Assembly: GCA_015523055.1 (NCBI GenBank)
Contig: WALD01000074.1
Location: forward strand, 1-5,134
Direction: 5' to 3'
DNA length: 5,134 bases
DNA from: Candidatus Altarchaeota archaeon
Lineage (GTDB): Archaea > Altiarchaeota > Altiarchaeia > IMC4 > QMZM01
Under the pieces are notes generated by a model. That model saw only the letters and a list, made by a program, of their open reading frames with translations, was not told where the DNA came from and ran no database searches. This document shows, in pieces, positions 1 to 5,134 of this stretch. The first letter of the stretch is position 1. Each line of letters opens with the position of its first letter. The position numbers were made by a program, and so were the translations under genes.

Positions 1-62
1 ATCTTAGAATATTCATTCTCAGCAGAAAAATTTGGAGAATTAATTTTTAAATTCCTTAGTAT

Positions 63-75
63 AAAAATCCAAAAA
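63..75 (-). terminator. Possible T-rich terminator of the CBS-ParB gene
   Basis: Read on the minus strand, two runs of five T separated by GGA lie about 80-90 nt beyond the stop codon of the CBS-ParB gene. Archaeal RNA polymerase commonly terminates at U-rich tracts without needing a stem, so this is a reasonable candidate. No strong hairpin precedes it. The rest of 1-152 is A+T-rich and shows no convincing gene on either strand. Confidence 0.3.
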
Positions 76-152
76 TTCCCCCTCAGCATATCTCTTTTGG
101 GATTTTGTCCTGAAGCGATACTGTTCCACTTATCTGTTTTAATCCACCAGAA

Positions 153-956
153 TTACTCCAGATCTCTCTTCCCGATTTTTTTTGTCGTAATCTCAAGTAG
201 AGGATGCTGGGTGTTACCAATGATTTTGATGTCATGAAGACTTATCAGATTCTTTCTCCTAGCGGTCCTTTCCATCCCCAGTTCTATGTCCTCGCTTAGT
301 TCCAGAACGTGGGCCATGAGCTCCGGAATCTTCAAACGCAAGGCAGCAACGACCCTGTGATGTCCATCTACGAGGACGAAGTATCCTCTCTTTTTTACGA
401 CGATTATGGGCTCAGCAAGCCCTTTCTTCAGTTCGTATTCCCTCCCCTCCAACTCATCGGCATACACCTCTCCCTGCGTCGGATGCAATTTATTCGTTGG
501 AACAAGATACCTCCTGACCTCAATCTTCACCCTGTGTCCGGACTCAATGAGGTTCTTCACCATATCCACCTTCTGGGGCGTTGCCCTCTCTATATGAGAC
601 CTCAGGATGTCGGTATTCGCTATAATCCCTACCAGTTTTCCGCCGCTATTCACCACAGGCAGCTTGTTAAATCCATGCCGGAAGAGAATTCTCGCCACAT
701 CGTCAAGATACAGGTCAGGGGTTGCAACTACAACCTTGTCGGGCAGAATATCCTTTAGCTCTTTATCTGGTGCCTTACAATTCTTCAGCAGGTCCATCAC
801 CGTTATCACCCCCACAAGGTTGCCTTTCTTCACCACCGGAAAGTTCCCGTGTCCCGATTTTATAAAGAAATCAATCGCCTCCTTTACTGTCATTCTATAG
901 GAGAGATAATCAACGTCCTTGATCATGTAGTCCCTGACCTGCGCTTTTTTAGCCAT
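153..956 (-). CDS. CBS-domain protein fused to a ParB/sulfiredoxin-like domain
   Basis: This 267-residue soluble protein has two CBS domains (about residues 5-57 and 68-122), a basic linker (about 123-146), then a ParB/sulfiredoxin-fold domain (about 147-220) and a short C-terminal tail. Each CBS repeat shows the expected pattern: VRDYM (7-11) with FPVV...LVGVITVMDLL, and LPVV (99-102) with LVGIIANTDIL. In the ParB-like part, LAEPIIV (180-186) matches the box I position and DGHHRVVAAL (197-206) the box II position. DGHHR resembles the sulfiredoxin/serine-kinase branch of the superfamily more than the GERR motif of classical chromosome-partition ParB. CBS pairs usually bind adenine nucleotides or SAM, so a ligand-gated catalytic or DNA-related role is inferred, not shown. 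ATG at 956 is chosen because it begins just before the first CBS strand and sits about 27 bp from a TATA box. An A8 tract lies near the 3' end. The domain call is firm; the function is unknown. Confidence 0.9.
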   Translation of the reverse strand: MAKKAQVRDYMIKDVDYLSYRMTVKEAIDFFIKSGHGNFPVVKKGNLVGVITVMDLLKNCKAPDKELKDILPDKVVVATPDLYLDDVARILFRHGFNKLPVVNSGGKLVGIIANTDILRSHIERATPQKVDMVKNLIESGHRVKIEVRRYLVPTNKLHPTQGEVYADELEGREYELKKGLAEPIIVVKKRGYFVLVDGHHRVVAALRLKIPELMAHVLELSEDIELGMERTARRKNLISLHDIKIIGNTQHPLLEITTKKIGKRDLE

Positions 957-958
957 GC

Positions 959-969
959 TAAATTATTAT
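959..969 (+). promoter_or_regulatory. TATA-like box for the coiled-coil/MoxR cluster
   Basis: TAAATTATTAT is centred about 28 bp before the ATG at 993, the spacing expected for an archaeal TATA box driving a leaderless transcript. No Shine-Dalgarno sequence precedes that ATG, which agrees with leaderless translation. The box nearly touches the start codon of the divergent CBS-ParB gene. Confidence 0.5.
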
Positions 970-980
970 GCCTTCATGCA

Positions 981-990
981 GATATAATAT
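981..990 (-). promoter_or_regulatory. TATA box for the CBS-ParB gene
   Basis: Read on the minus strand this is ATATTATATC, centred about 28 bp ahead of the ATG at 956, again fitting leaderless transcription. It lies immediately before the start codon of the divergent coiled-coil gene, so the two core promoters occupy the same 36-bp spacer. Confidence 0.55.
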
Positions 991-992
991 CC

Positions 993-1727
993 ATGAAAAA
1001 AGATGTAAATTTCGCCCTCTTTGGAATAATCATACTACTCCTCTTTTCGATAGCAGGAATAACTGTCTACTACAACATTTCCTACCAGAGGTTGAATTCT
1101 GAGTATCTGGGGGCTATTGATAACATAAGAAGAACAAAAGACGAACTAAACAAAACTGCGGGGGAGGTAGCCCTTAAGAACAAAGAGCTGGTGGAGAAGG
1201 AGAGGAATCTAATAGATATAATAAATGAACTTAATCTCTCAAAGCAACAGATTACCTCATTGGGAGAATACTACACAGATCTTAAGGGCGAAAAAAAGAG
1301 TATTGAGGCGAAGATAGACCAGATCAAGGGCGAGAGGGACAAGTGGAAATCTGATTATACATCGGCAAAGGTGGACCTTGAACACTGCCAGAGGAGCTAC
1401 GATGCAATGCAGATTAAATTCAACAGAGTGAATTCATCTCTGGCAGGGTTCCAGAAGATGGGGGGCGACATAGCTGGATATATAAATGAGGGCAGGGGCT
1501 ATACTGCCAAGCTTGATATACAGGCATCAAGGATTGCAGATGACATAGATGAACTTAGAGATCAGATAGGTAGGTTGGATACTGCTTGCGAGAATGGTTC
1601 AATAGACGAAATAAAAAACAATATGGTTAGCATTAGAGAGGGTATTTATGATGCAAAGGATGAGATAGAGAAGATGACACAGGAACTAAAGAAGATTCTT
1701 GATAAGATAAAAAACAGAGCTACATAA
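993..1727 (+). CDS. Membrane-anchored extracytoplasmic coiled-coil protein, MoxR cluster
   Basis: I do not recognise a named family. The 244-residue product has a short basic N-terminus (MKKD), one hydrophobic helix (about residues 7-27), then a highly charged Lys/Glu/Asp-rich helical region with heptad-like spacing. That region forms two predicted coiled coils (about 32-150 and 172-240), separated by a Gly-rich break near 151-170 (KMGGDIAGYINEGRGY). Positive charge before the helix suggests the N-terminus is inside and the coil outside, as an anchor or signal anchor. Two cysteines (132 and 199) lie on either side of the break. An in-frame ATG at 849 would extend the protein by 48 residues, but that extension runs antisense through the CBS-ParB gene. 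The ATG at 993 begins a classic K-K-hydrophobic start and has a correctly spaced TATA box. The stop lies 2 bp before the next gene, so they are almost certainly co-transcribed. The context suggests a structural component or client of the MoxR ATPase; this is inferred. Confidence 0.85.
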   Translation: MKKDVNFALFGIIILLLFSIAGITVYYNISYQRLNSEYLGAIDNIRRTKDELNKTAGEVALKNKELVEKERNLIDIINELNLSKQQITSLGEYYTDLKGEKKSIEAKIDQIKGERDKWKSDYTSAKVDLEHCQRSYDAMQIKFNRVNSSLAGFQKMGGDIAGYINEGRGYTAKLDIQASRIADDIDELRDQIGRLDTACENGSIDEIKNNMVSIREGIYDAKDEIEKMTQELKKILDKIKNRAT

Positions 1728-1729
1728 CG

Positions 1730-2638
1730 ATGAAAAACGAGGCTATCACAAAACTTGCGGATATCGATAAGGCAATCAGCAAGATTATGATATTCAGCCA
1801 GTTAATCAATTCAGTTATAGTCTTTCTGGTGTTTGCGATAATCCTCACACTGATTGGGATTGATCTGAGATTTGTAATCGTCATTATTCTATTCTATCTG
1901 CCCCTTGCTCTCATCTGGAAGAAGACAAGGACAGATACGATAAACATGGTTACTAACCTGTATCCTGCACTGGACGAGAGGCTGCAGACGGTCTATGATA
2001 ATCGGGAGGGGGATAATCTCATCCTGAGGAGATTGAACAATGACGTTTCGAGGAGGATGGACGAAGTGTGCTACTCTTCATTCACCAACATAAAACGACT
2101 GACCTTCAGAACATTCCTTGCCATCCTCCTTGCATTCGTTTTTCTCTCAATAAACATCATAAGCCTCAGAGAACTGGCTCCCCTTGGTAGCGATTTCCTC
2201 GGTGGAATCAATACTGTCGGGGAGAGCCTCGGAATCAGGACAGAAAAGCCATTGCCCAGCGAACCCGGTGCATGGGAGTCCGGGAACTACAGCAACGAGA
2301 AGGAAAAGAAGAGGATTGGAGGGGAAACGGGAGGGATGCAACCCGGAATAAACGAGGGTCCCATACCCGGCCGTGGCGGAGGTACAGGCTACACCGTGGA
2401 GCAGAAGATATTCGGCGAACCATCCTCAGCCAGGATAGAGGGTGAAAATGTGAATATTGAAATCCACCCGGAATACGGCGGAGGGATTGAGATAAAAGAT
2501 GTTGGAGAAAATTCACCAGAGAGTGATGAATTCTCCCTCTCCAGCGTCAGGGGATCAAATGCCCCCGGAAAAGAGCCACTAAAGTACGAACAGATAATCA
2601 AGAATTACTTTGAGAAGCTCATTGAGGAGTCGGAATAA
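1730..2638 (+). CDS. Three-helix membrane protein of an archaeal MoxR locus (DUF7502-like)
   Basis: This 302-residue protein has a helical hairpin (about residues 24-43 and 46-63), a cytoplasmic loop (64-126), a third helix (127-146) and a long tail (147-302). The basic residues (KKTR after helix 2, RRLNNDVSRR and KRLTFR before helix 3) put the loop inside and the tail outside. The loop carries YPALDERLQTVYDNR (78-92), which resembles the 'RERLRTAxDN' signature of DUF7502/DUF4175-type membrane proteins next to MoxR genes. The C-terminal KYEQIIKNYFEKLIEE (285-300) resembles the 'YRxVVxxYF' ending of the same proteins; this assignment is from memory and moderate. The tail is Gly/Pro/Glu-rich (about 173-220), then has a segment likely to form strands (EPSSARIEGENVNIEIHPEYGGGIEIKD, about 230-257), and contains one N-glycosylation sequon (NYS, 186-188). 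It starts 2 bp after the coiled-coil gene with no clear Shine-Dalgarno, suggesting translational coupling. It is a likely membrane partner or client of the ATPase downstream. Confidence 0.85.
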   Translation: MKNEAITKLADIDKAISKIMIFSQLINSVIVFLVFAIILTLIGIDLRFVIVIILFYLPLALIWKKTRTDTINMVTNLYPALDERLQTVYDNREGDNLILRRLNNDVSRRMDEVCYSSFTNIKRLTFRTFLAILLAFVFLSINIISLRELAPLGSDFLGGINTVGESLGIRTEKPLPSEPGAWESGNYSNEKEKKRIGGETGGMQPGINEGPIPGRGGGTGYTVEQKIFGEPSSARIEGENVNIEIHPEYGGGIEIKDVGENSPESDEFSLSSVRGSNAPGKEPLKYEQIIKNYFEKLIEESE

Positions 2639-2646
2639 ATTTATTC

Positions 2647-2654
2647 ATATATAA
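2647..2654 (+). promoter_or_regulatory. Internal TATA box ahead of the MoxR gene
   Basis: ATATATAA lies just after the stop codon of the three-helix protein gene. Transcription would begin near 2675-2680, immediately before the proposed TTG start of the MoxR gene. This implies that the ATPase can be made separately from the upstream pair, besides any read-through. Confidence 0.5.
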
Positions 2655-2673
2655 GTATCTAACTGAAATCAAA

Positions 2674-2678
2674 AGGTG
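2674..2678 (+). promoter_or_regulatory. Shine-Dalgarno site for the TTG start of the MoxR gene
   Basis: AGGTG matches the archaeal GGAGGTGAT ribosome-binding consensus and ends 5 nt before the TTG at 2684. It supports this otherwise unusual start. It would be complete only on read-through transcripts if the internal promoter starts transcription at about 2676 or later. Confidence 0.4.
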
Positions 2679-2683
2679 CAAAA

Positions 2684-3766
2684 TTGAAAGCAGGTGAAAG
2701 TTTATGGGAGAGTACCCAGCAGGCAAAAAGGAAGATGTCCGATTTAGGTAAAGTCAAAAAAGGAATTGATTCAAAGAGGATTGAAAAGCCGCCTCCGGAA
2801 AAGGAACTAGAGAGAACATATTCTGAGATTGGAAGGACATACAAGAGCATACTCTCAGAGATGAGTAAAACCGTACTGGGCCAGAAGGAGGTTATAGAGA
2901 ACATTCTGATAGCTGTATTTACAAAGAATCACGCACTCCTCGAGGGCTTCCCAGGGCTTGGAAAAACGCTCATAGTCAGAACCCTCTCCAACATAATGGA
3001 CCTGAGATTCAAGAGAGTTCAGTGTACTCCTGACCTGATGCCCTCTGACATAACGGGAACCTATGTCGTTGAGGAAAAGGATGGTAAAAAGAGCTTCAGG
3101 TTCGAGAGGGGTCCCGTCTTTACAAACATGCTTCTGGCAGATGAGATTAATAGAGCGACTCCAAAGACACAGTCTGCCCTGCTTGAGGCTATGCAGGAGG
3201 GGCAGGTTTCCATAGGAAACGCAACATACCCGCTGGATCCGCCCTTCTTTGTCCTCGCGACCCAGAACCCAATAGAGATGGAGGGGACATACCCCCTCCC
3301 GGAGGCGCAGGTGGACAGATTCCTGTTAAAGATTCTGGTTGAATACCCTGGTGACGATGAGGAGGAGAAGATTATGGATATTTACAGCGGCGAGAGGATG
3401 CCTGAGCCAAAGAAAGTAATAAGCAAGAACGAATTGCTCAACATACAGAGGCTTATAAGAAAGATGCCTATAGCAACCGTCATAAGAAAATATGCCCTTA
3501 ATATAGTTAGAAACACGAGACCATTGGATAAGGGCATAGCCAGTGAATTCCTTGACTATGGAGCATCCCCCAGAGCTTCCATCGGACTTGTATTGGCTTC
3601 AAAGGCAAGGGCTCTGATAAAGGGCAGGGACTATGTGAGTAAGAAGGATATCGAGGAGATGGCATATCCTATTCTGAGGCACAGGATAATTCTGAATTTT
3701 GAATCAGAGAGAAAGGGAGTCAAACCAGACGATGTAATCAAGAAGATTATCGAGGAATCCTGGTAA
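2684..3766 (+). CDS. MoxR-family AAA+ ATPase
   Basis: This 360-residue protein is a complete MoxR-type AAA+ ATPase, a family thought to use ATP to remodel or activate partner complexes such as VWA-domain proteins. Visible motifs are VLGQKEV (64-70), Walker A GFPGLGKT (88-95), Walker B LLADE (150-154) followed by INRA, sensor 1 ATQNP (192-196), the arginine-finger region EAQVDRF (207-213) and sensor 2 GASPRAS (293-299). The lid domain ends with LRHRIILNFE (331-340). All catalytic residues are present. About 45 charged residues precede the usual family start, making it longer than the typical 310-330. The start is a TTG with AGGTG upstream; the next in-frame ATG at 2735 would give 343 residues, and the N-terminus is uncertain. 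It follows the three-helix membrane protein gene by 45 bp, with its own TATA box between them. The usual downstream DUF58 and VWA genes are absent; instead there is a 148-bp spacer and unrelated A+T-rich genes. Confidence 0.95.
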   Translation: MKAGESLWESTQQAKRKMSDLGKVKKGIDSKRIEKPPPEKELERTYSEIGRTYKSILSEMSKTVLGQKEVIENILIAVFTKNHALLEGFPGLGKTLIVRTLSNIMDLRFKRVQCTPDLMPSDITGTYVVEEKDGKKSFRFERGPVFTNMLLADEINRATPKTQSALLEAMQEGQVSIGNATYPLDPPFFVLATQNPIEMEGTYPLPEAQVDRFLLKILVEYPGDDEEEKIMDIYSGERMPEPKKVISKNELLNIQRLIRKMPIATVIRKYALNIVRNTRPLDKGIASEFLDYGASPRASIGLVLASKARALIKGRDYVSKKDIEEMAYPILRHRIILNFESERKGVKPDDVIKKIIEESW

Positions 3767-3800
3767 AATTCTAATCTGTCAGAATTCAAACTGGGTTTGC

Positions 3801-3809
3801 GTATAAATA
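3801..3809 (+). promoter_or_regulatory. TATA box in the spacer after the MoxR gene
   Basis: GTATAAATA is one of the best TATA-box matches in the window. A start site would fall near 3828-3832, about 85 nt before the next gene. No usable open frame follows directly: a GTG at 3831 reaches a stop after three codons. It may give a leadered transcript of the membrane protein gene or a short non-coding RNA, or it may be chance in A+T-rich DNA. Confidence 0.3.
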
Positions 3810-3884
3810 GTTTGGAACTCCTCCACTCTGGTGAGAATTTAAAGGTAGTAATTTCTCCTCAATCATAAGGCATATCCCTTCAGC

Positions 3885-3893
3885 TTTTTAATA
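3885..3893 (+). promoter_or_regulatory. TATA-like box for the small membrane protein gene
   Basis: TTTTTAATA is centred about 26 bp before the ATG at 3915, the spacing for a leaderless archaeal transcript. No Shine-Dalgarno sequence precedes that ATG. The T run may also help terminate transcription coming from the MoxR gene. Confidence 0.4.
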
Positions 3894-3914
3894 CCCGGAT
3901 AAATCATATATAAG

Positions 3915-4409
3915 ATGTCCTCAAGAGTTTTATGGGACTGGTTAGATTGTATTCTCCTAACATCGGTCATAGGCTATTTGATTTTTATTAAGTACCCTTC
4001 ACCAGAAATAAGAATCAATATAATACTTCTCTTGATTACGGCATTGCTTTTTGAGAAATATTATGTCAAACGATCTAGTGTTCTACCAAACATATTGGTA
4101 ATATACTTTATGTTTTCTGAAAAATTTGACCTTCTACCATCTATCTTAAGAAACTATTTTGATTTTGGAATTTTAATAGGTATCTTTTTAATCCTCGCAT
4201 TAATAAAGAAGATTTCAGTACCCTCAGCGATATATAATATAACCTATCTGTTGTATGGGATCAAAACGATACTCGGTTTTTATTTAACCTTCGTACTTCT
4301 TGGCCCTACATTTAATGACACCTTCTGGTTTGTTCTATTAGGTCTAACAGTGGTTGTATGGTGGGTAGGTGTTTATCGTTTTGGGAATAAATCGCCTTTT
4401 GATTTTTAA
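3915..4409 (+). CDS. Small multi-pass membrane protein of unknown function
   Basis: I do not recognise this protein. The 164 residues are dominated by hydrophobic segments: about residues 9-26, 33-47, a weaker one at 55-68, 83-99, 108-130 and 136-154, giving five or six membrane helices. Basic residues fall in short loops (KYYVKR at 48-53, KK at 98-99), and the protein ends with a polar FGNKSPFDF tail. No catalytic or ligand-binding motif was seen. The coding sequence is clearly richer in A+T than the MoxR cluster and uses more TTT, TTA and ATT codons, partly because of the hydrophobic content. It stands alone, with spacers of 148 bp before and 74 bp after, and is probably transcribed from its own promoter. 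The open frame is uninterrupted and the amino-acid pattern is that of a real membrane protein, but conservation is unproven. Confidence 0.7.
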   Translation: MSSRVLWDWLDCILLTSVIGYLIFIKYPSPEIRINIILLLITALLFEKYYVKRSSVLPNILVIYFMFSEKFDLLPSILRNYFDFGILIGIFLILALIKKISVPSAIYNITYLLYGIKTILGFYLTFVLLGPTFNDTFWFVLLGLTVVVWWVGVYRFGNKSPFDF

Positions 4410-4439
4410 TATGGATTATAAATCAAGTATTCATAACTA

Positions 4440-4448
4440 ATTTTAATA
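4440..4448 (+). promoter_or_regulatory. TATA-like box for the 203-residue protein gene
   Basis: ATTTTAATA in the 74-bp spacer would place a start site near 4470-4475, leaving a leader of about 10 nt before the ATG at 4484. A weaker alternative, CTTATTAG at 4456-4463, would give a fully leaderless transcript. There is no Shine-Dalgarno before the ATG, so an almost leaderless message fits either choice. Confidence 0.35.
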
Positions 4449-4483
4449 GCGTATCTCTTATTAGAATACCCTATTTAGTTACA

Positions 4484-5095
4484 ATGGACTTCGACAAGAT
4501 GTTTGAGATTGTAAAGGAGTTAGAGTTCGATAAGAAGAAGGTTATATGTGAGGATCATGGATTTGAAGTGTACCTCCTAAGACCATCTAGACTTTCAAAA
4601 AGATTCAAGGATTACGATGTTGAGAAAAACTTTCAAATCTGGTTGAGAGAAAGTGAAAGAGAGTTTAGACCTAACCATTTGAGGGTGATGATCGATTTGA
4701 ATCTAAGAGCAAGGTCTCGTCCTGACTTGAAGGAGAGTTTATTAACAGCATTTGATAACATTTTCTATCAAAAAGATCCTGATAAAGAAGTAAAAATAAT
4801 TGAAAACGAGGAGTTTAAGCACTTCCTTAATCCAATTAAGATCATCGCTTATCTCTCTCAGTTGTTCATAATTGAGCAAGAATATTGTTATCATAGAGAA
4901 AGTAACTTTGATCCACCTACACTATTCTACCAGGGTTGGGTTAGACAATTTATTGATAACCTCAAAGAGATAGATAATCTATGCATGAGCGTTTGTAATG
5001 GTCAGCCACCAATGATTAAATACACTTACATGGAGAATAAGAAACATAAAAAATATGATCCCAATCATGACTTCTTATGGTATCTAAAAGAATAG
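4484..5095 (+). CDS. Conserved-looking soluble protein of unknown function
   Basis: I cannot name the family. The 203-residue product is soluble, with no signal peptide or membrane helix, and is rich in charged and aromatic residues spread evenly, as in a folded intracellular protein. Distinctive stretches are CEDHGFEVYLLRPSRLSKRF (22-41), NFQIWL (49-54), EFRPNHLRVMIDLNLRARSR (60-79), LLTAFDNIFY (86-95), NPIKIIAYLSQLFIIEQEYCY (116-136), DPPTLFYQGWVRQFID (143-158) and NLCMSVCNGQPP (165-176). Cysteines lie at 22, 135, 167 and 171, with no clear metal-binding spacing. An RPNHLR-type basic motif and acidic residues are present, but no known catalytic signature can be assigned. The gene is A+T-rich like the membrane protein gene before it, unlike the MoxR cluster, which hints at an accessory or transferred segment. 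ATG at 4484 is the first start and follows a TATA-like box. A promoter follows the stop, so it is probably not co-transcribed with the next gene. Confidence 0.8.
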   Translation: MDFDKMFEIVKELEFDKKKVICEDHGFEVYLLRPSRLSKRFKDYDVEKNFQIWLRESEREFRPNHLRVMIDLNLRARSRPDLKESLLTAFDNIFYQKDPDKEVKIIENEEFKHFLNPIKIIAYLSQLFIIEQEYCYHRESNFDPPTLFYQGWVRQFIDNLKEIDNLCMSVCNGQPPMIKYTYMENKKHKKYDPNHDFLWYLKE

Positions 5096-5115
5096 TACTT
5101 TCAGAACTTTGGGGC

Positions 5116-5133
5116 ATTTATATACTATAAATA
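5116..5133 (+). promoter_or_regulatory. TATA boxes of a gene beyond the window
   Basis: Two overlapping TATA-like elements, ATTTATATAC (5116-5125) and CTATAAATA (5125-5133), follow the stop of the 203-residue protein gene by about 20 bp. They indicate a plus-strand transcript starting within about 30 bp after the window end. Confidence 0.45.
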
Positions 5134-5134
5134 C

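Noticed and set aside
176..183. A8 tract (T8 on the plus strand) near the 3' end of the CBS-ParB gene, possible frameshift site
   Set aside because: The frame continues through it to a sensible C-terminus, and nothing shows programmed slippage; it simply encodes consecutive lysine codons.
309..900. Plus-strand open frames (309-758, 406-597, 607-900) opposite the CBS-ParB gene
   Set aside because: They are shadows of a clearly recognisable two-domain gene on the other strand, with no coding signature of their own.
849..992. In-frame 48-codon N-terminal extension of the coiled-coil gene
   Set aside because: It runs antisense through the CBS-ParB coding region, its residues do not resemble the rest of the protein, and the ATG at 993 has a typical membrane-anchor start and a correctly spaced TATA box.
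2147..2904. Minus-strand open frames (2147-2341, 2235-2516, 2389-2601, 2659-2904) opposite the three-helix membrane protein and MoxR genes
   Set aside because: They lie antisense to well-supported genes, have low-complexity or Ser/Pro/Phe-rich products and lack promoters.
3767..3786. Inverted repeat AATTCT / AGAATT with an 8-nt loop directly after the MoxR stop codon
   Set aside because: The stem is only 6 bp and A+T-rich, and no T run follows it, so it is too weak to call a terminator.
3819..3827. CTCCTCCAC, an anti-Shine-Dalgarno-like stretch in the spacer
   Set aside because: It lies upstream of the start site predicted from the nearby TATA box, so it would not be in that transcript, and a 9-nt match is easily due to chance.
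3906..3913. TATATAAG immediately before the ATG of the small membrane protein gene
   Set aside because: If used as a TATA box, transcription would begin inside the gene with no good in-frame start nearby; the box at 3885-3893 fits the start codon better.

Overview
The window looks archaeal, most likely from a euryarchaeote in the broad sense (Thermoplasmatota or a methanogen-related lineage; the exact group cannot be fixed from this sequence). The reasons are TATA-type boxes about 25-30 bp ahead of start codons with almost no 5' leader, heavy use of AGG/AGA and ATA codons, a CBS-ParB fusion of a type common in archaea, and a MoxR ATPase beside a membrane protein of a type known from archaeal MoxR loci. 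No rRNA, tRNA, CRISPR array, insertion sequence or origin was seen.

Layout from left to right. Positions 1-152 are non-coding and hold a possible T-rich terminator for the minus-strand gene next to it. Positions 153-956 (-) encode a 267-residue protein with two CBS domains followed by a ParB/sulfiredoxin-like domain. A 36-bp spacer (957-992) holds both of the facing leaderless promoters. Positions 993-3766 (+) form a MoxR gene cluster: a single-pass, extracytoplasmic coiled-coil protein (993-1727), a three-helix membrane protein with a cytoplasmic LDERLQTVYDN motif and a long Gly/Pro/Glu-rich outer tail (1730-2638), and a MoxR-family AAA+ ATPase (2684-3766), which probably also has its own promoter.

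After a 148-bp spacer the DNA becomes visibly richer in A+T and holds two separately promoted genes. One encodes a small multi-pass membrane protein of unknown function (3915-4409). The other encodes a soluble 203-residue protein of unknown function that has the look of a conserved family (4484-5095). The window ends in a TATA-rich promoter for a gene that lies beyond it.

How the genes may work together: MoxR ATPases are thought to act as chaperones or remodelers that insert or activate partner proteins, often DUF58/VWA proteins at the membrane. Here the visible partners are two membrane-anchored proteins encoded upstream, and no DUF58 or VWA gene follows. The cluster therefore looks like a reduced or variant MoxR system whose clients may be the coiled-coil protein and the three-helix protein, followed by an accessory segment of different base composition.
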